DNA of 64,000 nt from Polaromonas sp. (GTDB lineage: Bacteria > Pseudomonadota > Gammaproteobacteria > Burkholderiales > Burkholderiaceae_C): the NCBI RefSeq assembly GCF_012927455.1, contig NZ_JABBPE010000004.1, positions 92,218-156,217 of the forward strand. The letters are read 5' to 3'. The position numbers were made by a program, and so were the translations under genes. The notes under the pieces are model-generated. The model had not been told where the DNA came from, made no database searches, and saw nothing but the letters and a program-made list of their open reading frames with translations. Below are positions 46,027 to 57,147 of this stretch, in pieces (position 1 is the first letter of the stretch; the number at the start of each line of letters is the position of its first letter).

Positions 46027-47745
46027 TCAAAACGCTTCCCAATCACCTGCGCTTGTGGGCGTGGCGGCCGCCAGCTGCCTGGACGGCATAGGCAAGCTGC
46101 CCCGCTTGGGTTTGGTTACGGCGATGGCTGGGTTGGCCGCCGGCGGCTGCAGGTGCGCGGGCTGCTGATGGCTCGCTGCCGTGCGCCGGGACGGGATCGC
46201 GTCAATTTGCTGGCTGCCTTCGAGCCGGAATACGCTGACCACCTGGCTCAAGCCGCTGGCCTGCTCTTGCAGCGACTGCGCCGCTGCGGCGGCTTCTTCG
46301 ACTAGCGCCGCGTTTTGCTGCGTCACCTGGTCCATTTGCGTGATGGCCTGGTTGATCTGCTCGATGCCCGAAGTCTGCTCCTGGCTGGCCACGCTGATCT
46401 CGGCCATGATGTCGGTGACGCGTTTGACGCTTCCGACGATTTCGTCCATGGTCTTGCCTGCCTCTAACACTTGCTTGCTGCCTTCTTCAACCTTGTCAAC
46501 GGAGTCGCCTATCAGGGTCTTGATCTCTTTGGCGGCTGCAGCGCTTCGCTGGGCGAGGTTTCTGACTTCGGCGGCGACCACGGCAAAGCCGCGTCCCTGC
46601 TCGCCGGCTCTGGCTGCTTCAACGGCAGCGTTGAGCGCCAGGATGTTGGTTTGAAAGGCGATACCGTCGATCACGCCGATGATGTCGACGATCTTTTTGG
46701 ACGAGCTGTTGATGGCGCTCATGGTGTCGACTACTTGGGACACGACGCGACCGCCTTTGACCGCTACGTTTGACGCGGACTCGGCGAGCTGGTTGGCCTG
46801 GCGGGCGTTGTCGGCGTTTTGCTTGACAGTACTCGTCAACTCTTCCATCGACGCGGCGGTTTCTTCAAGCGAGCTGGCCTGCTGCTCGGTGCGCGACGAC
46901 AGGTCCATGTTGCCGGCGGCGATCTGGCTGGACGCAGTGGCTATGGTGTCGGTGCCCTGGCGGACCTCGGATATGGCGTCCACCAGCTTGTCGCGCATGG
47001 TGTTCAGTGCACCCATCATGGCGCTCACTTCATCATTGCCGTGGTCGGTCGCTGCGGCATCAAGATGGAGCTCGGCCAATTCGTTGGCCCTTTTTGTTGC
47101 CATATTCAAGCGTTTCGACATGCTGCGCACCATCAAAATGGTAAAAGTTAAAGCCCCTGCAATCACTAAAACACAACTAACCAGCATCCAGGTTGCGACA
47201 GTTTGCAAGTCGGCGTTACGCTGCTCGGACCCGGCTTCGGCTTCCTTGCTCAAAAGGTTGATTAGCTTTCCAATCGCAGCGACCGTTGAACGCCCTGCAG
47301 GAGTGAGATCCCTGTCGCGCAGTATGGCGGCTTCTTCTATCTCGCCGCCGATCAGCTTATCAACCCAACGCACACGAGCGGTAGCGTATTTTTTATAGTT
47401 TTCATTAACATCACGCATAGCCGCACGACTCGAATCGGACAGCGGAAGACTAGAAAATGTTTGAACGTGCTTATCAAAATCAGCATAGTTTTTGCTGTCG
47501 CTTTGTACGAGTTTTTGTCGCTCATCTGAATCCGCAATACTTCGATATTGAGCCGTTCCCAAGCGCAAAGCCCACAGCGAGCTGTTGGCATCCGCAAGAG
47601 CAGCGGTGGCCAACGTCTCGCTTTTGTAAGTACGTTCATTGGCATCACGGGTTGTACTTGATTGCCACAGTGCAACGCCGCAGACACTGACCAGGCTGGT
47701 AATCAGGCCGCCGACCAGCCATTGAAGTTTTGAAGTTATTTTCAT
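46027..47745 (-). CDS. Chemoreceptor 5: methyl-accepting protein, mosaic
   Basis: 572 residues: TM1 ([18 protein letters not shown]), a 4HB-like periplasmic sensor, TM2 ([20 protein letters not shown]), HAMP and the signalling domain. The gene is visibly mosaic. From the stop to about 46290 its DNA matches receptor 4. From about 46276 to 46945 it follows the common type of receptors 1, 3, 6 and 7. The sensor part is AT-richer and unique. It ends AGDWEAF. It lies 90 bp before receptor 4. The ligand is unknown. Confidence 0.88.
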   Translation of the reverse strand: MKITSKLQWLVGGLITSLVSVCGVALWQSSTTRDANERTYKSETLATAALADANSSLWALRLGTAQYRSIADSDERQKLVQSDSKNYADFDKHVQTFSSLPLSDSSRAAMRDVNENYKKYATARVRWVDKLIGGEIEEAAILRDRDLTPAGRSTVAAIGKLINLLSKEAEAGSEQRNADLQTVATWMLVSCVLVIAGALTFTILMVRSMSKRLNMATKRANELAELHLDAAATDHGNDEVSAMMGALNTMRDKLVDAISEVRQGTDTIATASSQIAAGNMDLSSRTEQQASSLEETAASMEELTSTVKQNADNARQANQLAESASNVAVKGGRVVSQVVDTMSAINSSSKKIVDIIGVIDGIAFQTNILALNAAVEAARAGEQGRGFAVVAAEVRNLAQRSAAAAKEIKTLIGDSVDKVEEGSKQVLEAGKTMDEIVGSVKRVTDIMAEISVASQEQTSGIEQINQAITQMDQVTQQNAALVEEAAAAAQSLQEQASGLSQVVSVFRLEGSQQIDAIPSRRTAASHQQPAHLQPPAANPAIAVTKPKRGSLPMPSRQLAAATPTSAGDWEAF

Positions 47746-47875
47746 TATGTGTATTCTGGATTCACGTATTGGCTGGCTTCATGACACGGCCCGTAAAGCC
47801 AACGCCATCTTGCGGCGCGGCATCAGCGTGCCCAACCAAATTCGTCAGCTTGTTGTAGATTGCATGAGCGCCTTT

Positions 47876-49612
47876 TTAGAACTCTTCCCACTCGCCTGCC
47901 CCAAGAGGCACTGCGGCTGCAGCAAGCCGCCTGGATGGCAAAACGCTTGCGCCCTGCTGGCGCTGCGGTGCTGCAATAGCGTGTTTGGCTGGTGGAGGCT
48001 GCCGGAGCGCCGAGCGCGCCTGGGCGGCTGCTGCGCGCCGGGCTGGGGCCACTGAGTTGCTCTGCTCTTGATCAAGGTTGAACGAACTCACGACTTGCGA
48101 CAAGCCGCTGGCTTGCTCTTGCAGTGAGGCTGCTGCCGCGGCAGCCTCTTCAACCAGCGCGGCGTTTTGCTGCGTCACCTGGTCCATTTGCGTGATGGCC
48201 TGGTTGATCTGCTCGATGCCTGAGGTCTGCTGCTGGCTGGCCACGCTGATCTCGGCCATGATGTCGGTGACGCGTTTGACGCTGCCAACGATCTCGTCCA
48301 TGGTCTCGCCTGCCTCTAACACTTGCTTGCTGCCTTCTTCAACCTTGTCAACGGAGTCGCCTATCAGGGTCTTGATCTCTTTGGCTGCTGCAGCGCTTCG
48401 CTGGGCGAGGTTTCTGACTTCGGCGGCGACCACGGCAAAGCCGCGTCCCTGCTCGCCGGCTCTGGCTGCTTCAACGGCAGCGTTGAGCGCCAGGATGTTG
48501 GTTTGAAAGGCGATACCGTCGATCACGCCGATGATGTCGACGATCTTTTTGGACGAGCTGTTGATGGCGCTCATGGTGTCGACTACTTGGGACACGACGC
48601 GACCGCCTTTGACCGCTACGTTTGACGCGGACTCGGCGAGCTGGTTGGCCTGGCGGGCGTTGTCGGCGTTTTGCTTGACAGTACTCGTCAACTCTTCCAT
48701 CGACGCGGCGGTTTCTTCAAGCGAGCTGGCCTGCTGCTCGGTGCGCGACGACAGGTCCATGTTGCCGGCGGCGATCTGGCTGGAGGCTGTGGCTATGGTC
48801 TCGGTGCCCTGGCGGACTTCTCCGACGATCTTGACCAGGCTGGCGTTCATGTCTTTTAGCGCTTGCAGCAGCTGGCCGGTTTCGTCCTTGGAGTTGACTT
48901 CGATATGGCTGGTCAGATCACCGGCGGCAACGGTCTGCGCAACTTTGACCGCGGCATTGATCGGGATCGTGATGGATCGGGTGATGAGCCATGCGATAAA
49001 CGTGCCCAGCAGCACCGCCAGGCCGGTCAGCGCCAGCATGAGCAGCAGCGTCGAGTTGTACATCTCTTCGACCGCGGCCACCTCCAGCTTGTTGACGGCC
49101 CTCTGCATTTCGATGTTCTCGTCCAGTGTAGCGAGCCATTTCGTCGTCGCAGGGCCTGCCTCCTTCAGCAGCAGCTCGATAGCCTCGACGTCCTTGTTGG
49201 CCTTGGCCAGCGCGATTACCTTGTCGTTGAGCGGCCGCGCGGCGAGCCGGGCATCCTTCATCTTGATGCGGATGGCCTTTCCCTCCTCGCTCGTTGCGGT
49301 CTTTTCCAGGGCTTCGAGGGCGGTGTTGTACTTGTTGCGGGCGTCCTCAATCTTCTTCATTTCAAACGCAATGGCCGCCTCGTCGCTGAGCAACACCATA
49401 GTGCGGATCACGCGCGACACCACGTGCACGGCCTCAATCATGTCCTCCACCAGAATCATCTTGGCGACATCGACATTGACAATCTCGTCAAGCGACCGTT
49501 TCGTCTGACTAATGCCGTTGATGCCAATTCCTGCCACGCCTGTCAGCAAAAGCAGCACGATAGCGAAGCCGGAGCCCAGGCGAGTGCCAATCTTTAAGTT
49601 TTTTATATTCAT
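47876..49612 (-). CDS. Chemoreceptor 6: four-helix-bundle methyl-accepting protein
   Basis: 578 residues: [31 protein letters not shown] (TM1 of the common 4HB_MCP type), a periplasmic helical sensor rich in Lys/Glu, TM2 ([22 protein letters not shown]), HAMP ([26 protein letters not shown], very like that of receptor 2) and the consensus signalling domain. It ends AGEWEEF. It follows cheW by 50 bp in the transcription direction and so is the first of the six receptors downstream of cheW. Confidence 0.9.
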   Translation of the reverse strand: MNIKNLKIGTRLGSGFAIVLLLLTGVAGIGINGISQTKRSLDEIVNVDVAKMILVEDMIEAVHVVSRVIRTMVLLSDEAAIAFEMKKIEDARNKYNTALEALEKTATSEEGKAIRIKMKDARLAARPLNDKVIALAKANKDVEAIELLLKEAGPATTKWLATLDENIEMQRAVNKLEVAAVEEMYNSTLLLMLALTGLAVLLGTFIAWLITRSITIPINAAVKVAQTVAAGDLTSHIEVNSKDETGQLLQALKDMNASLVKIVGEVRQGTETIATASSQIAAGNMDLSSRTEQQASSLEETAASMEELTSTVKQNADNARQANQLAESASNVAVKGGRVVSQVVDTMSAINSSSKKIVDIIGVIDGIAFQTNILALNAAVEAARAGEQGRGFAVVAAEVRNLAQRSAAAAKEIKTLIGDSVDKVEEGSKQVLEAGETMDEIVGSVKRVTDIMAEISVASQQQTSGIEQINQAITQMDQVTQQNAALVEEAAAAAASLQEQASGLSQVVSSFNLDQEQSNSVAPARRAAAAQARSALRQPPPAKHAIAAPQRQQGASVLPSRRLAAAAVPLGAGEWEEF

Positions 49613-49662
49613 ATTTAATCCTTGCAGGTTCGATCAATGCGATGAGATTGATGCTTCATTGA

Positions 49663-50193
49663 CTAGGGGGTTCCAACCGCCAGTTTTTCAATCAGGCCCA
49701 TCTCGCTGCTGGACATCAGCTTGTCCAGATCGACCAGTATCAGCATGCGCTCGTCCAGCGTTCCCAGACCAATCAGGTAGGCCGTGTCCAACACCGAGCC
49801 CATCTCGGGCGCCGGCTTGATCTGCTCGGGCGTCAAGGTGATCACGTCCGATACGCTGTCAACCACCATGCCCATGACTCGGCTGGCCAGGTTGAGTATG
49901 ATCACCACGGTGAACTGGTCGTAAGTCGGCGTTCCCAGGTTGAACTTGATGCGCATGTCAATGATGGGCACGATGATGCCGCGCAGATTGACCACGCCTT
50001 TGATGTGCTCGGGCGCATTGGCGATACGCGTGACGGTGTCGTAGCCGCGCAGCTCCTGCACCTTCTGGATATCAATGCCGTATTCTTCCTGGCCCAGCGT
50101 GAAGGCCAGAACTTCCATGGCCGCGGTGGCGGATGCCGCCGAAGATACGTCTACTGGGGCGGCGGAGTTGGAATGGTTTGATGCGGTGTGCAT
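49663..50193 (-). CDS. cheW: CheW chemotaxis coupling protein
   Basis: 176 residues with a Ser/Ala-rich N-terminal extension of about 25 residues. The CheW fold follows: [50 protein letters not shown] and [23 protein letters not shown]. It links receptors to CheA in the cytoplasmic arrays. It is placed between two receptor genes, 20 bp after chemoreceptor 7. Confidence 0.93.
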   Translation of the reverse strand: MHTASNHSNSAAPVDVSSAASATAAMEVLAFTLGQEEYGIDIQKVQELRGYDTVTRIANAPEHIKGVVNLRGIIVPIIDMRIKFNLGTPTYDQFTVVIILNLASRVMGMVVDSVSDVITLTPEQIKPAPEMGSVLDTAYLIGLGTLDERMLILVDLDKLMSSSEMGLIEKLAVGTP

Positions 50194-50213
50194 GATTTTT
50201 AAATGGCTTGTAT

Positions 50214-51932
50214 TTAGAACGTTTCCCAGTCGCCATCGGCGGTGGCCAATGCGGGTGCGGGGGCTGACTTGCGATGCGGCGCGGCGATGGCGTGTTTGGC
50301 GCGGGGTGGCTGCTGGTGTGCAGGCGCGCGCCTGGCAGCTGCCGTGCGCTGAGGTGCTGGCGCATGATCAAGCCGACTGTCATCGAGCTTGAACACACTG
50401 ACGACTTGCGACAAGCCGCTAGCCTGCTCTTGCAGCGACTGCGCCGCTGCGGCGGCTTCTTCGACTAGCGCGGCGTTTTGCTGCGTCACCTGGTCCATTT
50501 GCGTGATGGCCTGGTTGATCTGCTCGATGCCCGAAGTCTGCTCCTGGCTGGCCACGCTGATCTCGGCCATGATGTCGGTGACGCGTTTGACGCTTCCGAC
50601 GATTTCGTCCATGGTCTTGCCTGCCTCTAACACTTGCTTGCTGCCTTCTTCAACCTTGTCAACGGAGTCGCCTATCAGGGTCTTGATCTCTTTGGCGGCT
50701 GCAGCGCTTCGCTGGGCGAGGTTTCTGACTTCGGCGGCGACCACGGCAAAGCCGCGTCCCTGCTCGCCGGCTCTGGCTGCTTCAACGGCAGCGTTGAGCG
50801 CCAGGATGTTGGTTTGAAAGGCGATACCGTCGATCACGCCGATGATGTCGACGATCTTTTTGGACGAGCTGTTGATGGCGCTCATGGTGTCGACTACTTG
50901 GGACACGACGCGACCGCCTTTGACCGCTACGTTTGACGCGGACTCGGCGAGCTGGTTGGCCTGGCGGGCGTTGTCGGCGTTTTGCTTGACAGTACTCGTC
51001 AACTCTTCCATCGACGCGGCGGTTTCTTCAAGCGAGCTGGCCTGCTGCTCGGTGCGCGACGACAGGTCCATGTTGCCGGCGGCGATCTGGCTGGAGGCTG
51101 CGGCAATGGTGTTGGTGCCGATACGGACCTGGCCGACGACTTTGGCCAGGCTATCGCGCATCGTTTTCATTGCGAACAGCAAGCTGGATTGATCGTTGAC
51201 TTTGGTATTGACCGTTACCGCAAGGTCACCTGACGCAATTTGTCGGGCGATGTCGGTGGCCTCTTCTGGCTCACCGCCGATTGACCTCTCAATGCCGCGA
51301 ATGACAAGCAGAACTATCGCGCTTAAAGCAATGCCAATGCCGCAAAGCAGTAGAGCGGATCTCCACAGATTTTGAATAAAGGCATCGCGCAAGTCGTCCA
51401 GATAGAGCCCCGTGATGAAGGTCCAATCCCAAGGCTTGAAGGTTAGAACATAAGCGCCCTTGGGAAACACCTGCTTTTGATCTGCATTGCCGGGCTTTGT
51501 CCATACATATTCGATCCAGCCTTCTCCCACACCTTTTGCGATGCTCGCAACATTCTTATATAAATATTGACCGTTCGGATCCTTAAAATCAGCGACATCT
51601 TTGCCCACAATTTCCGGCTTCATAGGGTGCATGAGCATGGTCGGCTGAGAATTGATAACGGTGTAATAACCATCCTTCCCATAGCGCATGGCTTTAAGCC
51701 TAGCCAGCGCCTGTTTTTGCGCCTCCGCCAGCGGCAATGCACCTGACGAAGCCAGATCGGCATATTCCTTGACCGTTGACATCCCCACGTCAGTCGCAAA
51801 CTTCAAGGCGATCTGGCGTTCTTCAAAACGCAGGAACTTGGCCTGAAAAATTGCAACCGTGGTGATGCCCAATAGGCAAAACCAGCTAACAACGAGCGGC
51901 AGATAGAGTTTGGTGCGAAATGTTAGTTTCAT
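50214..51932 (-). CDS. Chemoreceptor 7: single-Cache methyl-accepting protein
   Basis: 572 residues: TM1 ([21 protein letters not shown]), a periplasmic single-Cache domain ([63 protein letters not shown]), TM2 ([19 protein letters not shown]), HAMP and the common signalling domain. Single-Cache receptors of this form often bind small organic acids (family knowledge). It ends DGDWETF, the closest match in the set to the E. coli NWETF. It lies between cheA (44 bp) and cheW, the usual place of the primary receptor in betaproteobacterial che operons. Confidence 0.9.
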   Translation of the reverse strand: MKLTFRTKLYLPLVVSWFCLLGITTVAIFQAKFLRFEERQIALKFATDVGMSTVKEYADLASSGALPLAEAQKQALARLKAMRYGKDGYYTVINSQPTMLMHPMKPEIVGKDVADFKDPNGQYLYKNVASIAKGVGEGWIEYVWTKPGNADQKQVFPKGAYVLTFKPWDWTFITGLYLDDLRDAFIQNLWRSALLLCGIGIALSAIVLLVIRGIERSIGGEPEEATDIARQIASGDLAVTVNTKVNDQSSLLFAMKTMRDSLAKVVGQVRIGTNTIAAASSQIAAGNMDLSSRTEQQASSLEETAASMEELTSTVKQNADNARQANQLAESASNVAVKGGRVVSQVVDTMSAINSSSKKIVDIIGVIDGIAFQTNILALNAAVEAARAGEQGRGFAVVAAEVRNLAQRSAAAAKEIKTLIGDSVDKVEEGSKQVLEAGKTMDEIVGSVKRVTDIMAEISVASQEQTSGIEQINQAITQMDQVTQQNAALVEEAAAAAQSLQEQASGLSQVVSVFKLDDSRLDHAPAPQRTAAARRAPAHQQPPRAKHAIAAPHRKSAPAPALATADGDWETF

Positions 51933-51976
51933 ATCAAGGTCACGAATCAGTAGGCAGACAAGTACGGAAAGGGCTT

Positions 51977-54022
51977 TCAGGAAGGTCTGGGCAGTGTTGA
52001 TTTTTCGCGGCCCGTCCGCTGCATCGCTGCCACGTCGATAATCAGCGCGACATTGCCATCACCCAGAATCGTCGCGGCAGAAATACCGGGTACTTTGCGG
52101 TAGTTGGTTTCAATGTTTTTGACGACGACCTGATGCTGTCCAACCAATTGGTCAACCAGCAATGCAAACCGTGCGCCTTCAGCTTGCACGATCACCGCGA
52201 TGCCTTTTGTCGGATCGAGCACGGCATCGGCGACTTCGAAGAACTTGTGCAACTCGACCAGCACCAGGTATTCGCCCCGCACATGCATGACCTGCTCATC
52301 GCTGGTGATGGAATGAATGTCTTTGGCTAGCGGCTGCAATGATTCGATGACGTAATTTAAAGGCAAGATGTAGACCTCCTGGCCCACCTTGACCGACATG
52401 CCATTCAGAATAGCCAGCGTCAGCGGCAAAACGATTTTGATGGAGGTGCCCTTGCCCAGCACCGAGGCGACTTCAACATGGCCGCCCATTGCATGAATAT
52501 TGCGCTTCACCACGTCCATGCCCACGCCGCGGCCTGAGACATCGGTCACGATCTCTGCTGTTGAAAAGCCCGGCGCAAAAATTAATTGCCACACCTCTTC
52601 ATCGGACATGGCCTCGCTCACCGCCATGCCTTGCTGAACCGCTTTGGCCAGAATTTTTTCGCGCGGCAGTCCTACGCCATCGTCTTTGACCTCGATCACG
52701 ATGTTGCCGCCCTGGTGCCGGGCTGAAAGCGTCAGGCGTCCTACCGGGTCTTTGCCCGCTGCAATGCGTTGCGCTGGCAGTTCAACCCCGTGGTCAAGAC
52801 TGTTGCGTACCAAGTGCGTGATTGGATCAATGATGCGTTCGATCAGCCCCTTGTCCAGCTCGGTCTCCTTGCCGACGGTTACCAGCTCAACCTGTTTGCC
52901 CAGCTTGGCCGACAGGTCGCGTATCAGGCGCGGGAAACGGCTGAAAACATAGTCCATCGGCATCATGCGGATCGACATCACCGATTCCTGCAAGTCTCTG
53001 GCATTGCGTTCCAAGTGCCCCATGCCGCTCAGCAGGCGCTCGTGCAGCACCGGATCTAGCTTTGACGCGGTTTGCGTCAGCATCGACTGGGTAATTACGA
53101 GTTCGCCGACGAGATTGATGATCTGGTCGACCTTTTCAACATCCACCCGGATGGAGTTTGACTCTTTGCCGCTGGTGGGCGCCGCCACTGCAGCCGCCGC
53201 GGCAGTCGTAGACGGTGCGGCGGGAACTGAAGGGGCGGCGGGTGCAGGCAGCGCCACCGGGACGGCCACAATCACCATGCCCGGCGTGGCCTCAGGGGCG
53301 CTGACCGCAGTGGCCGATTCGTTGGTGATCTCAATTTGATCAGCCTCGATAACAAAGCAGCACACAGCAACAATGTCATCGGCATCACAGTTGGTTTCCA
53401 CCCACAGCGTCAGGCTGTCATCGGTCTGGCTTTGCGCCGTGACATGGCCCAGGTTTTCCAGCTCTTCACTGAGCAGCTTGCGGTCGTTTGCCGAGACCTT
53501 GGTAAAGCGCACTTTCAGCAAGGGCGTAGCTGGCGCGTTGGTCACAGATGTCGATGCAGCCAAGGTCGTGGCTTGCGGCGTCACGACCAGCGCTTGAACG
53601 GCCGCCTGGTTCCCTGCCGCAGCCACAACACCAGCGCTCGACTCCAGCGCGAGCTGCCGCAACACGGCGCAGATTCGTGCGACTCCATCAGGCTCAGGCT
53701 CTCCGCCTTCCCGGTAAGCCCCCATTTGCGCTTGCAAAACGTCTTTGGTTTCCAAAAAGGCATCCATCATTTTGGTGGTCAGTTTCAAATCGCCATGGCG
53801 CGCGCGATCCAGCAGGTTTTCAAGCAAATGCGTAGTCTCGGTCAACGCCAGAAAGCCAAAGGTGGCGGCACCGCCCTTGATCGAATGCGCGGCGCGAAAA
53901 ATTGCATGAAGATGCTCGCTGTCTGGCGCCTGAAGATCAAGGCCCAACAGCAGCTGCTCCATTTCGGCCAGCAACTCATCGGCTTCTTCAAAAAAGGTTT
54001 GATAAAACTGGGTTATGTCCAT
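51977..54022 (-). CDS. cheA: CheA chemotaxis histidine kinase
   Basis: 681 residues. An HPt domain has the phospho-His in [19 protein letters not shown] (about residue 48). A P2-like middle region with Ala/Pro linkers follows, then the dimerisation helices ([24 protein letters not shown]), the ATPase ([15 protein letters not shown]-box, DDGVGLP G1, [13 protein letters not shown]2) and a C-terminal CheW-like domain ([16 protein letters not shown]). All catalytic boxes are intact. It phosphorylates CheY and CheB, neither of which is encoded in the window. Confidence 0.94.
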   Translation of the reverse strand: MDITQFYQTFFEEADELLAEMEQLLLGLDLQAPDSEHLHAIFRAAHSIKGGAATFGFLALTETTHLLENLLDRARHGDLKLTTKMMDAFLETKDVLQAQMGAYREGGEPEPDGVARICAVLRQLALESSAGVVAAAGNQAAVQALVVTPQATTLAASTSVTNAPATPLLKVRFTKVSANDRKLLSEELENLGHVTAQSQTDDSLTLWVETNCDADDIVAVCCFVIEADQIEITNESATAVSAPEATPGMVIVAVPVALPAPAAPSVPAAPSTTAAAAAVAAPTSGKESNSIRVDVEKVDQIINLVGELVITQSMLTQTASKLDPVLHERLLSGMGHLERNARDLQESVMSIRMMPMDYVFSRFPRLIRDLSAKLGKQVELVTVGKETELDKGLIERIIDPITHLVRNSLDHGVELPAQRIAAGKDPVGRLTLSARHQGGNIVIEVKDDGVGLPREKILAKAVQQGMAVSEAMSDEEVWQLIFAPGFSTAEIVTDVSGRGVGMDVVKRNIHAMGGHVEVASVLGKGTSIKIVLPLTLAILNGMSVKVGQEVYILPLNYVIESLQPLAKDIHSITSDEQVMHVRGEYLVLVELHKFFEVADAVLDPTKGIAVIVQAEGARFALLVDQLVGQHQVVVKNIETNYRKVPGISAATILGDGNVALIIDVAAMQRTGREKSTLPRPS

Positions 54023-54103
54023 CGTGGGTTCATCTTGGGTCTGTCTAAGCGCCGCGCTGGGGCAGTGTCTGGTCGCGGCTGATCAGTTATCAATAAAACT
54101 TTA

Positions 54104-55042
54104 TCAACTCTTGCGTGGGCCAGTGCTGGGCAGGTTCGCCGCGGCCTGGCCGGCAGTTGCCGGCGCCGCAGTTCCCGCCTTGAGGCTGACGCTGGCTGCA
54201 ACGGCCGCGTTGGCTTTCTCTATGTCCATCTGGGCGCGCTGATTGAGCACCACAATGCTGATGCGGCGGTTGATGGGTGCATAGGGGTCGTCCTGGTTCA
54301 GGTTCATGCTGGACGCAACGCCCATGACGCGCAGTACCTTGACTTCCTGAAGCCCGCCCACAATCAACTCACGGCGCGAGGCGTTGGCCCTGTCAGCCGA
54401 CAGTTCCCAGTTGCTATACGACTTGTCGCCCTGCGCGTATTTGGTTGCATCGGTATGGCCAGACAAAGTGATTTTGTTGGGCTGCGCGTTGATGACCGGA
54501 CCGATCTCGCGCAGGATGGTGCGCATGTAGGACACCACCACCGCGCTGGACCTGTCAAACATGGGCCGATTACTGCTGTCCACAATCTGGATGCGCAAGC
54601 CTTCGGGCGTGATGTCTATCAGCAACTGTGGGCGAAACTGCTTGAGCACCGGGCTGGCTTCGATCATCTGGTCGAGCTGCTTTTTCATGTCGGCCAGGCG
54701 CGCCACATCCTCGGCCTCCGCTTCAGCGTCGACAGTGACTTCGCCTTCGGGCCGCTTCACCTCATCATTGGTCTTCGTGGGCTCGCCACCACCTGGAATA
54801 ACGCTGGGGCTGTTGTTGATGGCGGGCCCGCCCTTGAGGGCCTCGCTGAGCGGCATCTTGAAATGCTCGGCAATACCCGTCAGCTGCTTGGGAGAGGAGG
54901 ACGACAACAGCCACATGACAAGAAAAAACGCAAACATCGCCGTCATGAAGTCGGCGTAGGCAATCTTCCAACCTCCACCGTGGTGGCCTGCCGCCATCAC
55001 GGGGCGTTTGATGATAACAACGCGGCGGGATGCTTCACTCAT
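54104..55042 (-). CDS. motB: MotB flagellar stator protein
   Basis: 312 residues: a short basic cytoplasmic N-terminus, one membrane segment with the proton-carrying Asp (KIAYADFMTAMFAFFLVMWLL), the plug/linker region with a long acidic stretch (DAEAEAEDVARLADM), and an OmpA-like peptidoglycan-binding domain (ITLSGHTDATKY, NWELSADRANASRR). It anchors the MotAB proton channel to the cell wall. It is 24 bp after motA. Confidence 0.94.
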   Translation of the reverse strand: MSEASRRVVIIKRPVMAAGHHGGGWKIAYADFMTAMFAFFLVMWLLSSSSPKQLTGIAEHFKMPLSEALKGGPAINNSPSVIPGGGEPTKTNDEVKRPEGEVTVDAEAEAEDVARLADMKKQLDQMIEASPVLKQFRPQLLIDITPEGLRIQIVDSSNRPMFDRSSAVVVSYMRTILREIGPVINAQPNKITLSGHTDATKYAQGDKSYSNWELSADRANASRRELIVGGLQEVKVLRVMGVASSMNLNQDDPYAPINRRISIVVLNQRAQMDIEKANAAVAASVSLKAGTAAPATAGQAAANLPSTGPRKS

Positions 55043-55066
55043 GACAATTCAGGCGCGGCTGTTCAT

Positions 55067-55930
55067 TTAGCGGTTTTTGACTTCGCGGACGTGCAGGTCC
55101 AGCTCGGTGAACGAAGGCCGCTCGGTCGAGCGCAAGACTTTTCGGCCGAACTCCACCGCCAGTTGCGGCGCGTAGCCGTTCAGGCTGGCCAATAGCGTCA
55201 CCCTGACGCACTGATAGACCTTCAATGATTCAGACACCTTGTGCTCGATCAGCGATGCCAGCGGCGAGACAAAGCCGTAAGCCAGCAAGACGCCGAGAAA
55301 AGTTCCCACCATTGCATGGGCAATCAGCGTGCCCATGACCGCCGGAGGCAAGTCAGCCGAAGCCAGTGCATGCACCACACCCAGCACCGCCGCCACAATG
55401 CCAAGCGCCGGCAGCGCGTCGCCAACTTTGGCAAGGCTGTGCGCAGGCGCTTCGGCCTCGTGCTTGTAGGTTTCCATCTCCTGCTCCATCAGCTGGTCGA
55501 TCTCAAACGGGTCCGTATTGCCGCTGACGATCAGGCGCAGGTAGTCGGTTAGAAACTCCATGACGGGCAGATCCGCTAAAAGCACCGGGTACAGCGAAAA
55601 AACCGGACTATTCTGCGGATCGTCCACATCCGATTCAAGCGCCAGCATGCCGTCTTTGCGCCCTTTGGCAAGGAGCACGTACAGCAAGGCCAGCAGCTCC
55701 ATATAGAGCGCCTTGTCGCGTTTTTTTGAGCTTTTAAGCAGCTTGGGCAAGGCCTTCAACGTGGCGCTGATGGCATGGCGATCGTTGCCGACGATAAACG
55801 CCCCTAGCGCAGAACCGGCAATCATCAGCAGTTCAACCGGCTGGTACAAGGCGCCAAAATTCCCGCCTATCAGCGCATAGCCGCCAAATACGGAGCCCAG
55901 CACGACCAGATAACCAACTATGACCAGCAC
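55067..55930 (-). CDS. motA: MotA flagellar stator protein
   Basis: 287 residues with four hydrophobic segments: MLVIVGYLVVLGSVFGGYAL, LYQPVELLMIAGSALGAFIVG, and the pair LGIVAAVLGVVHALA and GTLIAHAMVGTFLGVLLAYGFVSPLA. The cytoplasmic loop between segments 2 and 3 carries the charged residues that meet FliG. It forms the proton-driven stator with MotB. It lies 58 bp after flhC, an E. coli-like flhDC-motAB order. Confidence 0.94.
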   Translation of the reverse strand: MLVIVGYLVVLGSVFGGYALIGGNFGALYQPVELLMIAGSALGAFIVGNDRHAISATLKALPKLLKSSKKRDKALYMELLALLYVLLAKGRKDGMLALESDVDDPQNSPVFSLYPVLLADLPVMEFLTDYLRLIVSGNTDPFEIDQLMEQEMETYKHEAEAPAHSLAKVGDALPALGIVAAVLGVVHALASADLPPAVMGTLIAHAMVGTFLGVLLAYGFVSPLASLIEHKVSESLKVYQCVRVTLLASLNGYAPQLAVEFGRKVLRSTERPSFTELDLHVREVKNR

Positions 55931-55988
55931 AATGCACTCGCTCTTTAAAACAATTTGAAGAAGAAACGCCGCGCTGTTCTACATCTGG

Positions 55989-56633
55989 TCAGACGCGCGA
56001 CCCATTCATCACATCGGCCAGCCACTGCGATGACGACATCGCCGGGCGCCCGCCTTTAGGGACGCTCGACACCGCCAACGCATCGACAACCACATCCGCA
56101 TCTGCTTTGATCTTGCGTAGCTTGCCGGCGCGCGACGGCGGGCGGCACAACACACAGACGTAGTTGCTTTGCGGGTCGTGCGCATGCGCGACAAACTGCC
56201 CGGTGCAGCGGGTGCAAGTGCTCAGTTGCAGCATGTCGCTGTCAAAAAAGCGAACCAGCGTCCAGGCCCGTGTGAAATCGAGCACCACCTCGCTGCCTTG
56301 ACGCTCGACCTGCTCCCGGTAAAGGCGGTAGCTTTTTATGACCGCGTCAATCCGCGTGCAGCCGCCGTGCGTCACCATGAAACGGTAGATGTTGTAGAAC
56401 ATCGACGAGTGAATGTTGGACATCCACGTCATGAACCAGTCGGTGGAAAACGGCAGCAAGCCCTTGGGTGGCGAGACGCCCCGGATTTCCTTGTAAAGCT
56501 TGATCAGCCGATCACGGCTCAAGCTGGTTTCGGCTTCCAGAAACTGCAGCCGGGCACCCAACTTGATCAGGTCTATGGCCAGGTGAATTTCGCGCGCTTC
56601 ACGCAGGACGCTTTTACCGGCCATGATGGGCAA
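55989..56633 (-). CDS. flhC: FlhC flagellar master regulator subunit
   Basis: 214 residues: REIHLAIDLIKLGARLQFLEAETSLSRDRLIKLYKEIRG at the N-terminus, FSTDWFMTWMSNIHSSMFYNIYRF in the middle, and a Cys4 zinc site (STCTRCTGQF ... NYVCVLCRPP). FlhD4C2 activates class II flagellar promoters with sigma-70. It is slightly longer than E. coli FlhC (192). The start MPIMAGKS has a second Met at position 4. Confidence 0.94.
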   Translation of the reverse strand: MPIMAGKSVLREAREIHLAIDLIKLGARLQFLEAETSLSRDRLIKLYKEIRGVSPPKGLLPFSTDWFMTWMSNIHSSMFYNIYRFMVTHGGCTRIDAVIKSYRLYREQVERQGSEVVLDFTRAWTLVRFFDSDMLQLSTCTRCTGQFVAHAHDPQSNYVCVLCRPPSRAGKLRKIKADADVVVDALAVSSVPKGGRPAMSSSQWLADVMNGSRV

Positions 56634-56681
56634 CCCTGCGAGCCAAGTTATCCGCGTCAGTGCCGCCTGGGGTGCTTGGCT

Positions 56682-56999
56682 TCATGCCGCCACCTCGATT
56701 TGCTGGCCGGACAGAAGAATGGCGGTGTGGGCTTGCTGCAGCGCCAGGTTTTTGCTGTCGTGCGTCAGGGCCGACAAAATTGGGTGGTCGTCAAAGCGGA
56801 AGCGGCACAGCAGCAAGCTGGAGTTGGACAGCTTGACGATCTGCGACAGCGACAGGTTGCCAAGCAAATCGGCCAGTTCGCGGCTCATGCCCAAGCGGAA
56901 CATGGCGGTTGCGACGTCTTCGCGAACCAGTCGCTGGGCCAGCAGCAGGTAAGCCAGATTCAAGTCACCGATTTCGTTGGTAGTAGCAGTTTCATTCAT
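56682..56999 (-). CDS. flhD: FlhD flagellar master regulator subunit
   Basis: 105 residues. [63 protein letters not shown] is the conserved FlhD core. It is 48 bp before flhC, forming the flhDC pair at the head of the mot/che run. The 226-bp gap upstream holds an A/T-rich promoter region with a perfect palindrome. Confidence 0.94.
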   Translation of the reverse strand: MNETATTNEIGDLNLAYLLLAQRLVREDVATAMFRLGMSRELADLLGNLSLSQIVKLSNSSLLLCRFRFDDHPILSALTHDSKNLALQQAHTAILLSGQQIEVAA

Positions 57000-57147
57000 T
57001 ATGTGCTCACAGTTCTCTCAACATTTGCGCCTGGGCGGCGCAGCCAAAACAGCCATTTGTCTTTGCAACCAGCCGGGACTCAGTCCTACGCGCTCCTAAG
57101 CTGATGGACTTATTTTGAACACAAATTCACTTTTTTTTACACAGTCT

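Noticed and set aside
38839-50936. Recurrent 100-aa plus-strand ORF ([16 protein letters not shown]...) inside the chemoreceptor genes
   Set aside because: It recurs only because the opposite-strand signalling-domain DNA is nearly identical. There is no independent evidence that it is a gene, although its recurrence supports the homogenisation finding.
38422-51932. CRISPR-like or tandem-repeat interpretation of the repeated blocks
   Set aside because: The repeats are about 430-650 bp coding segments with conserved protein sequence, separated by whole genes.
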